From: JAITWN01 sp964437335
Lineage (GTDB): Bacteria > Pseudomonadota > Gammaproteobacteria > SZUA-140
Direction of reading: 5' to 3'
DNA: 64,000 nt
NCBI GenBank assembly: GCA_964437335.1
Contig: CAYTGL010000016.1
Location: forward strand, 1-64,000
Part shown: piece after piece, positions 43,258 through 51,067 of the stretch
How the letters are laid out: each line of letters begins with the position of its first letter
How positions within the stretch are numbered: the stretch's first letter is position 1
Notes under the pieces: model-generated
Told to the model about the DNA's origin: nothing
Seen by the model: only the letters and a program-made list of their open reading frames with translations
Database searches by the model: none
Made by a program: the position numbers and the translations under genes

Positions 43258-44080
43258 CGACAGATCATACCCACATCCTGTTCTTGGAAATCGGGATGAT
43301 GTTCCGGGCGCTGCTTTTCAAGCGACGATTGAGATGTCGACCGACAAGCAATCTATCTATGTGGCCGTAGATATTGCATGCAGCTGCGATACCCTCAATG
43401 CTCACCTGGCCGCCGGACGCGCTACCATTGTGCTCCATGTAGAATGCAGCAATACCCTTTTCAGAAGAGCTTATACATTCAACGAGTCAACTCACAGAAT
43501 ATCGATACCCGCAGACAATATGAACGACGCTGTTGAAGCCAACATCTTCATTAGCGCTATCCAAGGCATACCCAACTACCACATCCCTGAGGCGCATTCA
43601 GATTACGGTAATGCAGTATTCGACATCCGCAGAGGTGATATTCTTGCTGTTTCCGAAGGCCAGGTCTTTCATGTGGAAAGTAATTTCGATTCCCTGAGCC
43701 ACATTGGATCAATCATGCAGATCAATGAATCTCCAAAGGACGGCGATTATCCAATGGAGGCCTCATTTGAGGGACAGAAGATTGTTATATTCCTTTCCAA
43801 GAGCGACTTTGCTGATTACAAATTGCTCAAACCTCACGAAGGGGTACGAGATCCTCTGACTACCACAATTGTATTGCCTGTTCTGGTCGAAGCGCTGCAC
43901 ATAATAAAGGAAGAGAATGAAGGCTTGGAAGACCCTCGGCGGTGGGTTAGAGCGCTTGCTCGACGAATTGAGAATGTCGGCCTTACTACTGAAATGCAAC
44001 CGCTTTTCCTAGCTCAGAAACTCCTCGAGTTGCCAGTGAAACGAGCTCTCTCATCATCACGAATGCTTGCCGAGGCCTAA
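43247..44080 (+). CDS. Uncharacterised third protein of defence operon
   Basis: The 277-residue protein starts at ATG 43247, inside the end of the ATPase gene, behind GGAGG nine bases upstream; upstream in-frame codons are just ATPase shadow. The sequence looks beta-rich in the first half (FQATIEMSTDKQSIYVAVDI, RATIVLHVECS) with a helical C-terminal third (VLVEALHIIKEENEG). No nuclease, helicase or nucleotide-binding motif is visible. Overlap with the ATPase gene suggests a direct partner, perhaps a specificity or adaptor subunit. Confidence 0.8.
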   Translation: MRLSDRSYPHPVLGNRDDVPGAAFQATIEMSTDKQSIYVAVDIACSCDTLNAHLAAGRATIVLHVECSNTLFRRAYTFNESTHRISIPADNMNDAVEANIFISAIQGIPNYHIPEAHSDYGNAVFDIRRGDILAVSEGQVFHVESNFDSLSHIGSIMQINESPKDGDYPMEASFEGQKIVIFLSKSDFADYKLLKPHEGVRDPLTTTIVLPVLVEALHIIKEENEGLEDPRRWVRALARRIENVGLTTEMQPLFLAQKLLELPVKRALSSSRMLAEA

Positions 44081-44094
44081 TTGCAGGAGGAGAG

Positions 44095-44868
44095 ATGAGT
44101 TCATTGATGATTTTTAGGAGCACTTTGGTAAATGCGCTGTTCAGCTCTATCCCAATGAATTTAGAGCAGTACCTTCGCAACGATATGTGGATATCTGAGG
44201 CATCAACAAAAACCAATCGAGATATGCCAACGGGGGTAGAACTTCTTCAATTACCTCCTCTCGACTTTCCCGAGGACAGCAACCTAAAGGATACTGAAAA
44301 CGCTATTCGCTTTCACAAAGCGTTTAGGCATCTCACCCTATTACAGGCTAGAGATCCTCGGTTATGGACTAGGCTAACCCATGTAGAGTACTGGCCGTAC
44401 ATGAGGTTGCGATGGCCCATTGAGAAGCATATAAAAAATCGAGACAGAGCCGCTCGATTTATCGAATCTCGCTACTTTGTACCGCAGAGCCAGAGTCGCG
44501 CACTCCTCCGCAATGGAATAGCACGTCTTTGGTGGACAGCTGAACTGTCACATGACGCTGATCGCGATAACCCATACGAGTTGACAACAGTTCTTCTTTC
44601 AACCCTTGATATTACCCAGCAGATTGTTGAACGCAGCATGGGGCGTGCCGACAACATCATCAAAGGATTTCTTGACTTCCTACTTTGTAACGCCAACATT
44701 CTTCTAACTGGCGGCGATAAGAATCGCGACCGTATTAGGCGTCTTGCTAAACATCTCAATATGCATGGCGGCATATGCGTTTTAGATCTACTCAGCCGAA
44801 GTGATGTGGCAGGTCTGCTTGACAAGGAATTATCCCGTATCGTTGATAACGAACTCGCAGAAACCTAA
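44095..44868 (+). CDS. DUF6339-like fourth protein of defence operon
   Basis: The 257-residue, mostly helical protein has patches that recall DUF6339: RDPRLWTRLTHVEYWPYMRLRW, cut here to its core DPRLWTRLTH, then RNGIARLWWTAELSHDADRD, and PYELTTVLLSTLDITQQIVE. I assign the family from memory, so treat it as tentative. No catalytic motif is obvious. GGAGGAGAG directly precedes the ATG, 14 bases after the previous stop. Probably an essential but non-enzymatic part of the system. Confidence 0.78.
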   Translation: MSSLMIFRSTLVNALFSSIPMNLEQYLRNDMWISEASTKTNRDMPTGVELLQLPPLDFPEDSNLKDTENAIRFHKAFRHLTLLQARDPRLWTRLTHVEYWPYMRLRWPIEKHIKNRDRAARFIESRYFVPQSQSRALLRNGIARLWWTAELSHDADRDNPYELTTVLLSTLDITQQIVERSMGRADNIIKGFLDFLLCNANILLTGGDKNRDRIRRLAKHLNMHGGICVLDLLSRSDVAGLLDKELSRIVDNELAET

Positions 44869-44884
44869 TAAGTAAGGATGCGGG

Positions 44885-45286
44885 ATGACAGATACGTTTA
44901 GCCGAGAGGAACGATCAAGGATCATGGCTAAGATCCGAAGCCGAGGAAACGCGGCGACTGAGCTGCGCTTCATAGAAATCTTGAGAAAGCATAAAATATC
45001 TGGTTGGCGTCGTGGTGTAGAACTTTTTGGAAAACCAGACTTTGTATTCCCATCAAAGAAGCTGGCTGTATTTATTGATGGAGATTTCTGGCATGGGAAC
45101 CCGCGTAAATTTCGACTCCCCAAATCTAACCTAAGCTACTGGGAAGAGAAAATTCTTAGAAATCGGCGACGTGATCGACAGGTCAATCGATTCCTTAGAA
45201 AAAAGGGATGGAAGGTATGCCGTTTCTGGCAATCATCTCTTAAATCAGAAGCGACCGTAGTGTTGAAGCTGAAAAGGAACCTATGA
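44885..45286 (+). CDS. vsr: Vsr-type nuclease of defence operon
   Basis: The 133-residue very-short-patch-repair endonuclease family member. SREERSRIMAKIRSRGNAA is the Vsr start; Glu26, Asp52 (GKPDFVF), Asp65 and His70 (FIDGDFWHGN) and WEEKILRNRRRD match the active-site frame, with the CFWHGC Cys residues replaced by Asp and Asn, so the zinc site may be incomplete. Beside a C5 methyltransferase, classical Vsr repairs T:G mismatches from deaminated 5mC; in this operon it may instead be the effector nuclease. Sixteen bases after the preceding gene. Confidence 0.9.
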   Translation: MTDTFSREERSRIMAKIRSRGNAATELRFIEILRKHKISGWRRGVELFGKPDFVFPSKKLAVFIDGDFWHGNPRKFRLPKSNLSYWEEKILRNRRRDRQVNRFLRKKGWKVCRFWQSSLKSEATVVLKLKRNL

Positions 45287-45439
45287 ATCCGTAGTTTCAG
45301 ACATCCTCTTATTGTTCGATCTCGCGAACAGTGTCATTTTAGGTCCCCTCTATCCCGGCAATATTCTGGCCCCAGTTCGGACAATTGTCCTAATCCAATA
45401 GCGTTACTCATTGAGAATCAATCAGATCATATGGTACGC

Positions 45440-45468
45440 TTGACGTCACACATACCAGCCATTAGTAT
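45440..45468 (+). promoter_or_regulatory. Promoter of higBA, with TGACGTCA
   Basis: TTGACG, 17 bases, TAGTAT. The -35 overlaps the palindrome TGACGTCA, a candidate operator for HigA. The predicted start of transcription is at or next to the GTG of higB, so the mRNA may be nearly leaderless. The preceding gap (45287-45439) holds the palindrome GGACAATTGTCC at 45379-45390 and nothing else I can assign. Confidence 0.5.
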
Positions 45469-45474
45469 CCGGCT

Positions 45475-45753
45475 GTGATTCGCAGCTTCAGGGACAAGGA
45501 TGCCCAGGCGCTGTTCGAAGGCAGACGCGTACGACGCTTTCTTGCCATTGAAAAACAAGCGCAGAAGCGCTTGCAGTATCTGGATGCCGCCACGATTCTG
45601 GCTGATTTGGCGGCAAGACCATCGAACAGATTTGAGCGGTTGACCGGGAACAGACGCGGCCAATGCAGCATCCGAATCAATAACCAGTGGCGCCTGTGTT
45701 TCCGCTGGACAGATCTCGGCCCTGAAGACGTTGAAATCGTCGACTATCACTGA
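45475..45753 (+). CDS. higB: HigB-family toxin
   Basis: RelE-fold ribosome-dependent mRNA interferase of 92 residues: MIRSFRDKDAQALFEG at the start, NRFERLTGNRRGQCSIRIN and WRLCFRWTD...VEIVDYH at the end are classic for the HigB killer protein. GTG start; no ribosome site visible. Toxin-first order with HigA 14 bases downstream is diagnostic. GC-rich, unlike the defence operon next to it, so acquired separately. Confidence 0.93.
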   Translation: MIRSFRDKDAQALFEGRRVRRFLAIEKQAQKRLQYLDAATILADLAARPSNRFERLTGNRRGQCSIRINNQWRLCFRWTDLGPEDVEIVDYH

Positions 45754-45767
45754 AATGGAAACGACCG

Positions 45768-46070
45768 ATGAGTGCTCCCAAGAACAAGTTGCCTCCTATT
45801 CATCCCGGCGAACTCCTGAGGGAAGATATGGAAGCGCTCGGCCTGTCGGCGCGCGCGCTGGCTGATGCCCTTGCCGTGCCTCATAACCGCATCTCCGCGA
45901 TCCTGCGCGGCGAACGCGCGATCACCGCTGATACCGCGCTGCGCCTTGCCGCCTATTTCGGTACCGGTGCGGAGGTATGGATGAATCTGCAGATGATGTA
46001 CGACCTCAAGATGGCGGAGATGGAGTACGGGTCTGAAATCAAAGCTGAAATCAAGCGGCATGCCGCATAA
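45768..46070 (+). CDS. higA: HigA-family antitoxin
   Basis: The 100-residue XRE helix-turn-helix protein: PPIHPGELLREDMEALGLS, ALADALAVPHNRISAILRGE (HTH) and AAYFGTGAEVWMNLQ are HigA signatures. It neutralises HigB and should repress the promoter at 45440. Complete. Confidence 0.94.
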   Translation: MSAPKNKLPPIHPGELLREDMEALGLSARALADALAVPHNRISAILRGERAITADTALRLAAYFGTGAEVWMNLQMMYDLKMAEMEYGSEIKAEIKRHAA

Positions 46071-46113
46071 ATATCAGTAAGGTCCTAGCAAGCCGGCACG
46101 ATTAGCAGGCTGG

Positions 46114-46401
46114 CTACTCACCAATCGCCTTGATCACCGCCTTCGGATTATTATCGACAATCTTCAGCAATACCCGGGCCGCGCCTCTCGGGGCCCGGAG
46201 GCCCTGTTCCCAATGACGCAGCGTCCCGATCGAAATACCAAACGTCGCACAAAACCGCTGCTGGCTCATGCCGGTTTTCTTGCGGATCGCCCGGACGTCG
46301 ATGGGCTCGGGACGATGTACCCTGACCCGGGACTTCTTGCCCCTGGCATGGGAAATCGCATCCTTCAGGCCGGTGGCTATTTCAGTGTATGCTTTGCTCA
46401 T
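46114..46401 (-). CDS. NadS/HigA-like antitoxin without intact toxin
   Basis: The 95-residue HTH protein: MSKAYTEIATGLKDAISHA, then an XRE domain with KTGMSQQRFCATFGISIGTLRHWEQG (a long motif, helices at about 55-80). ATG 46401 is preceded by GGAAGAG. This family normally follows a RelE/HigB-type toxin; here only the first codons and tail of such a toxin remain upstream. It may act as an anti-addiction or stand-alone repressor. Confidence 0.86.
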   Translation of the reverse strand: MSKAYTEIATGLKDAISHARGKKSRVRVHRPEPIDVRAIRKKTGMSQQRFCATFGISIGTLRHWEQGLRAPRGAARVLLKIVDNNPKAVIKAIGE

Positions 46402-46479
46402 TTCTCTTCCTGATCCGACAGCAGACGCGTTATCTTCCTTCTTCCTTTGAAACGCGCTGGTCTCGGCAATGGTTAACAT
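46402..46479 (-). pseudogene. Remnant of RelE/HigB-type toxin with internal deletion
   Basis: Reading leftwards from ATG 46479, MLTIAETSAFQRK is the usual N-terminus of the toxin partner of NadS-type antitoxins. After it the frame jumps to KEDNASAVGSGRE and runs directly into the antitoxin start. About 90 toxin residues are missing while the promoter side and antitoxin are kept. The identification rests on the N-terminal motif alone. Confidence 0.55.
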
Positions 46480-46490
46480 CTGAAAGGATA

Positions 46491-46505
46491 TACTCCAATG
46501 GAGTA
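46491..46505. promoter_or_regulatory. Palindromic operator of antitoxin locus
   Basis: TACTCCA-A-TGGAGTA, a perfect palindrome 12 bases before the toxin-remnant ATG, typical of toxin-antitoxin autoregulation. The rest of the 312-base gap 46480-46791 shows no convincing gene; the + strand frame at 46541-46948 lacks coding character. Confidence 0.55.
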
Positions 46506-46760
46506 CTATTCAAGCCTTCCAAAGATCACGCCCAGAGGGCGTGCCACTAAACAGCCAATCACAAATGATGGGTTTCCGTGGGGATCTTGACTATCGGGCA
46601 AACTGGGAAAACGCCTCCCACCGGTATCTGTCCCTAGATCCCGATAGCTCTGTCTCAGAGATTCACAAAGGCTTTCATTCGTCTGCGGAGAGCCTGCGGC
46701 TCAGATCAACACCGATGGTAATTCCGGGGACTTCGCATAAATTGGTTTCTTGCTCACACA

Positions 46761-46789
46761 TTGACTCCATGTCATTTTTGACATATCCT
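46761..46789 (+). promoter_or_regulatory. Promoter/operator of second toxin-antitoxin operon
   Basis: TTGACT, 17 bases, TATCCT. ATGTCA-TTTT-TGACAT (46769-46784) forms a palindromic operator across spacer and -10. The -10 is only two bases from the toxin ATG, so either the mRNA is leaderless from a shifted start or the true -10 lies elsewhere. Confidence 0.45.
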
Positions 46790-46791
46790 TC

Positions 46792-47127
46792 ATGGAACCT
46801 GAGAAGAACAAGCCCTTGGTCTGGCTGCACGGCGCAATCAAGACGCCGCCGTTTTCCAGCACCGCCCGGATCGAAGCAGGCTTTCTTCTTCGAAGACTAC
46901 AGGCAGGAGAATTGCTCTCTCTGCCTTTCTCGCGCCCAATGCCTATAATCGGTGCGAGATGTCATGAACTTCGCGTTAATGATAGTCATGTGACGTGGCG
47001 GATCGTTTATCGCATCGACCATGATGCAATTTTGCTATTAGAAGTCTTCAAGAAACGCACGGCAACAACGCCGGCAACCGTGATCGACATATGCAGGCAC
47101 CGGCTGAGGCTTTATGACAGTGAATAA
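46792..47127 (+). CDS. Gp49-like (DUF891) HigB-type toxin
   Basis: The 111-residue protein of the phage-derived Gp49-like/HigB family: KPLVWLHGAIKTPPFS, ARIEAGFLLRRLQAGE, CHELRVNDSHVTWRIVYRID and LLEVFKKRT are characteristic. RelE-fold mRNA interferase by family. It overlaps its antitoxin by 14 bases. The start fits the family N-terminus, though no ribosome site is seen. Confidence 0.9.
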   Translation: MEPEKNKPLVWLHGAIKTPPFSSTARIEAGFLLRRLQAGELLSLPFSRPMPIIGARCHELRVNDSHVTWRIVYRIDHDAILLLEVFKKRTATTPATVIDICRHRLRLYDSE

Positions 47128-47443
47128 ATTGAAGAGAGAACGGCTCGAACGCCGCGGCTGGAAAGTCGGCAATGCCGATGTATTCCTCGATCTCAGCCCT
47201 GAAGAATCCCGCTATGTCGATCTCAAGCTCGCGCTCAGCCGCAAGCTGCGGGAACGGCGCGAGGCGCGGAAACTGACCCAGACGGAGCTCGCTGAGCAGC
47301 TCGGCTCCAGCCAGTCCCGCGTCGCCAAAATGGAAGCGGGCGATCCTTCGGTGTCTCTCGATCTGCTGGTCCGCACATACTTTGTGCTCGGGGCGAGCAG
47401 GAGCGAGCTTGCGAGGATCATTGCGGCGCGGGCGCGGCGCTAA
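47114..47443 (+). CDS. XRE-family antitoxin
   Basis: The 109-residue partner of the Gp49-like toxin. HTH: ARKLTQTELAEQLGSSQSRV, followed by AKMEAGDPSVSLDLLVRTYF, the standard layout for this antitoxin. N-terminal MTVNKLKRERLERRGWKVG should bind the toxin. Complete. Confidence 0.9.
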   Translation: MTVNKLKRERLERRGWKVGNADVFLDLSPEESRYVDLKLALSRKLRERREARKLTQTELAEQLGSSQSRVAKMEAGDPSVSLDLLVRTYFVLGASRSELARIIAARARR

Positions 47444-47489
47444 GGAGTTTTTACCGAGAAGACCTGATACATCAAATAGGAGACCCGAC

Positions 47490-48014
47490 ATGACCCCATC
47501 CATTCCGAAACCGAAAACCGCGTTCATCGCCATCATGACCGGCCTCGCCCTGGCGGCAACCGGCACAACCGCCCTCGCACAATCCAAACCCCGCCTGCCG
47601 CAGGCAGTCTACCTCACCCAGGAGCTTGCACTCGACGCCGCAAAAGCGGCCCTCGACCAGTGCCGCACCGACGGCTACCGCGTCGCCGTCGCGGTCGTCG
47701 ACCGCTCCGGCACGTTGCTGGCGCTGCTCCGCGACCCGGAGGCCGGCCCCCACACCGTCGGCAGCAGCCAGGGCAAGGCCTTCACGTCGGCGAGCATGGG
47801 ACAAAACACCGCCAACATCGCACGAACGATCAGCGAGAACCCGGCGGTCGCCGGCCTGAGGGACATGGATTCGCGCATGGTGATCCTCGGCGGCGGGCTG
47901 CCGATCGTCATCGACGGCCAGCGGGTCGGCGGCATCGGCGTCGGTGGGGCGCCGGGCGGTCATCTGGATGAGGTCTGCGCCGAGGCGGGGTTGAAGAAGA
48001 TCGGGGCGGGGTAA
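47490..48014 (+). CDS. Exported GlcG/HbpS-family heme-binding protein
   Basis: The 174-residue protein has a signal peptide (TALA|QSKP), then one GlcG/HbpS domain: LTQELALDAAKAALDQCRTD, VAVVDRSGTLLALLRDPEAG and GGIGVGGAPGGHLDEVCA. Relatives bind haem, iron or corrinoid-like ligands outside the cytoplasm. AGGAGAC precedes the ATG. Lies alone after the toxin-antitoxin genes. Confidence 0.88.
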   Translation: MTPSIPKPKTAFIAIMTGLALAATGTTALAQSKPRLPQAVYLTQELALDAAKAALDQCRTDGYRVAVAVVDRSGTLLALLRDPEAGPHTVGSSQGKAFTSASMGQNTANIARTISENPAVAGLRDMDSRMVILGGGLPIVIDGQRVGGIGVGGAPGGHLDEVCAEAGLKKIGAG

Positions 48015-48069
48015 AGCAGGATACCGAGCTACGAAAGGCAAGGAAGCCATGCACGGGCACAGATGAATT

Positions 48070-48651
48070 TCAATCCTCCCATGCCCCGAACCCGATCGGC
48101 CGCTTTTTCTTCGGCTCTGCCGGCGTCATTAACTCCCGAATCGCGTCGAAGACGACCCTGAACTGAGCATCGTATTTCCGCTCCAGCGCCGCAAGCTTCC
48201 GGGCCAGTTCGGCATTAGAGGCGAGAATCCGGCGGAGACGGACAAAGGCGCGCATAATCTCAATATTGACCTGAATGGCGCGATCGCCGCGAAGGACGCT
48301 TGATAGCATCGCAACCCCCTGTTCAGTAAAGGCATAGGGCGGGTATTTCAGGTTGAGGCCCTTCTTCAAGATCACAATTTGTGATCTTGAAGCCCCTGCG
48401 TCGGTCCCCCTTGAAATCACAGACTGTGATCTCAAGGCAGCTACCTCGTCCCATGATAACTGGAACATGAAATCATCCGGAAAGCGTTTGATGTTCCGCT
48501 TGACCGCCTGAACAAGGACCCGGACTTCCACTCCGTACAACTCGGCCAGACGCATGCTGAGCATCACTCGCTGGCCCCGAATCGACAGAATAGCCTTCGA
48601 TATATCCTCAGAAACGGAGACTTCGTCCTTCTCTGGTTTCCTGGCATCCAT
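48070..48651 (-). CDS. ORF6N domain protein
   Basis: The 193-residue DNA-binding-type protein with an N-terminal ORF6N domain: ILSIRGQRVMLSMRLAELYG, VLVQAVKRNIKRFPDDFMFQ and YAFTEQGVAMLSSVLRGDRA. The domain is common in phage and mobile-element genes, supporting foreign input in this stretch. ATG 48651 with GGAG seven bases upstream is preferred over the longer frame from 48816, whose N-terminus is low-quality. C-terminal coiled coil about 150-180. Confidence 0.87.
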   Translation of the reverse strand: MDARKPEKDEVSVSEDISKAILSIRGQRVMLSMRLAELYGVEVRVLVQAVKRNIKRFPDDFMFQLSWDEVAALRSQSVISRGTDAGASRSQIVILKKGLNLKYPPYAFTEQGVAMLSSVLRGDRAIQVNIEIMRAFVRLRRILASNAELARKLAALERKYDAQFRVVFDAIRELMTPAEPKKKRPIGFGAWED

Positions 48652-48757
48652 GCCTAACTCCGTATACGCATCATTGCCCCGATCTTGCGCATCGATCGAT
48701 ATCACGGCAATAGGAACAAGTCTGATTGTCCCGCATGATTCTGCTATTGAAATCATC

Positions 48758-50182
48758 TCACGCAATACGCCGCTCCCGCTCCCGCTCCCGCACCTCGCCC
48801 AAAGCCGCAGCCGCATCCCGCAACGCCGTCCGCAACCCCTCCTCGACCACTGGATGATAAAACGGCATCTCCAGCGCCTGCTCGACGGTCAGCCCCATCT
48901 GCATCGCCCACGCCAGCAGGTGCCCCAGGTGCTCCGCGTCCGGCCCGATCATCTCCGCGCCGAGCAGGCGGCCACTGTCCCGGTCGGCATAGACGTGCAT
49001 GAGCCCGCGATTGCGCAACATCACGCGACTCCGACCCTGATCCTCGAACGACACTTCGCCGATGACGAAGCTGCCCGGCGCAAGATCGCGGCGTGATGCA
49101 CCGGCGATCGCGATCTGCGGGTCCGAAAAGACGATCGCGAGCGGCGTGCGCCGGAGTCCGGGCCTGACCGCGGGCCAGCGCGCCGCGTTCTCACCGGCGA
49201 TGCGGCCTTCGTCGGCCGCCTCGTGCAGCAGCGGCAGGTCGTTGTTCGCATCGCCGGCAATGAAGATCGGGCTGTCGCCGCATTGCAGGGTATGGCGGTC
49301 GAACAGCGGGACGCCGCGCGAATCAAGGCGCAGCGAGGTGTGCTCCAGCCCGAGCCGGCCGACGTTCGGCGTGCGTCCGGTCGCCGCGATGACATATTCG
49401 ACGGTGTCGCGGCGCTCCGTGCCTTCGGTGTCGCGATACATGATCGACACGCCGTCGTCGACCGGCGCGAGCCCGTGCACCTGCGCGTCGGGATCGAGAT
49501 AGAACTCCTCCCGGAACACCTCGCGCGCGTAGTCGCGCAACGCCGGATCGCTGAACGGTCCGACCAGCCCGTCGCGCCCGAACATCAGCACTTTCACGCC
49601 GAGCCGATGCAGCGCCTGCCCGAGCTCGAGCCCGATGACGCCGGGACCGAACACGGCGACCGACGCCGGCAGCGTCTCCCATTCGAAGATGTCGTCGTTG
49701 ACCAGCAGGCGATTACCCGCCGTGCGCAGCATCGCCGGCACCGCCGGCGACGAGCCGGTCGCGATGACCGCGCTCGTGAATTCGATACGCGTATGGTCGT
49801 CGACGATCAGCGTATGGTCATCCTCGAAGCGCGCGTAACCACGGACCTTGTCCTGCGCGGGGATCTTCTCGACTCCGTCGACCACGAAGCCGACGAAGCG
49901 GTCGCGCTCGCGCTTGACGCGCGCCATCACCGCGGCGCCATCGACGGTCACGCGGCCTTCGAGGCGCAGGCCGAATTCCGCCCAGCGGGCGGGGCCATGC
50001 GCCGCCTCGGCGGCGGCGATCAGCAGCTTGCTCGGCATGCAGCCGACGCGGGCGCAGGTCGTCCCGTAGGGGCCGCCCTCGATGACGACGGCGCGCTTGC
50101 CCGCGGCGGTCGCGGCGCGGTACGCGGCCAGACCGGCCGTTCCCGCGCCGACGACCGCGACGTCGACGAAATAGTGCTTCAT
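48758..50182 (-). CDS. Dihydrolipoyl dehydrogenase-like flavoprotein
   Basis: The FAD/NAD disulfide oxidoreductase (about 474 residues): VDVAVVGAGTAGLAAYRA (FAD), redox pair CARVGC in TTCARVGCMPSKL, VFGPGVIGLELGQ (NAD), IFIAGDANNDLPL and the C-terminal FYHPVVEEGL with active His/Glu. No 2-oxoacid dehydrogenase adjoins; instead it follows a peroxiredoxin-glutaredoxin gene beside oxyR, so it probably reduces thiols for peroxide defence. The C-terminus is a run of Arg/Glu. Start at Met4 (50182) fits the family; 50191 is possible. Confidence 0.88.
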   Translation of the reverse strand: MKHYFVDVAVVGAGTAGLAAYRAATAAGKRAVVIEGGPYGTTCARVGCMPSKLLIAAAEAAHGPARWAEFGLRLEGRVTVDGAAVMARVKRERDRFVGFVVDGVEKIPAQDKVRGYARFEDDHTLIVDDHTRIEFTSAVIATGSSPAVPAMLRTAGNRLLVNDDIFEWETLPASVAVFGPGVIGLELGQALHRLGVKVLMFGRDGLVGPFSDPALRDYAREVFREEFYLDPDAQVHGLAPVDDGVSIMYRDTEGTERRDTVEYVIAATGRTPNVGRLGLEHTSLRLDSRGVPLFDRHTLQCGDSPIFIAGDANNDLPLLHEAADEGRIAGENAARWPAVRPGLRRTPLAIVFSDPQIAIAGASRRDLAPGSFVIGEVSFEDQGRSRVMLRNRGLMHVYADRDSGRLLGAEMIGPDAEHLGHLLAWAMQMGLTVEQALEMPFYHPVVEEGLRTALRDAAAALGEVRERERERRIA

Positions 50183-50198
50183 ATGGACCACGCCCCGA

Positions 50199-50936
<738 letters not shown>

Positions 50937-51019
50937 CGTCTGTCTCCTTTTCCTGATAGCTTGATGGGATTGCCTGAATAGTGGGGTCCACTATAGGAAA
51001 CGGGCGGCGCGCCGGGCCA

Positions 51020-51056
51020 ATACTATGTTAGGATCAGACCCATAGGATTTTCCTAT
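51020..51056. promoter_or_regulatory. OxyR binding site
   Basis: ATAGGATTTTCCTAT (51042-51056) is a perfect ATAG-N7-CTAT unit. Seven bases upstream, ATACTATGTTAGGAT (51020-51034) is a weaker second unit in the exact phase of an OxyR tetramer site. It lies 11 bases before the oxyR ATG and fits autoregulation plus divergent activation. Confidence 0.65.
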
Positions 51057-51067
51057 CGGACGAGATC

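Noticed and set aside
40200..45286. Assignment to DISARM, BREX, Mza or a classical type II restriction system
   Set aside because: Hallmark genes (DrmA/DrmB, PglZ/BrxL, Z1 helicase, dedicated endonuclease) are absent.
40052..45400. Integrase, tRNA attachment site or direct repeats bounding the AT-rich island
   Set aside because: No recombinase gene, tRNA gene or matching direct repeats were seen at either edge; the boundary is judged by composition only.
46541..46948. Possible 135-residue gene before the second toxin
   Set aside because: No ribosome site, no domain, and its second half is an alternative frame of the Gp49-like toxin.
48652..48816. Longer N-terminus for the ORF6N protein
   Set aside because: Extra residues lie in the overlap with the flavoprotein gene and are low-complexity; a good ribosome site precedes ATG 48651.
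51028..51041. GGATCAGACCCA before oxyR as a member of the repeat family
   Set aside because: Only a half-site without a complementary arm; overlaps the OxyR site.
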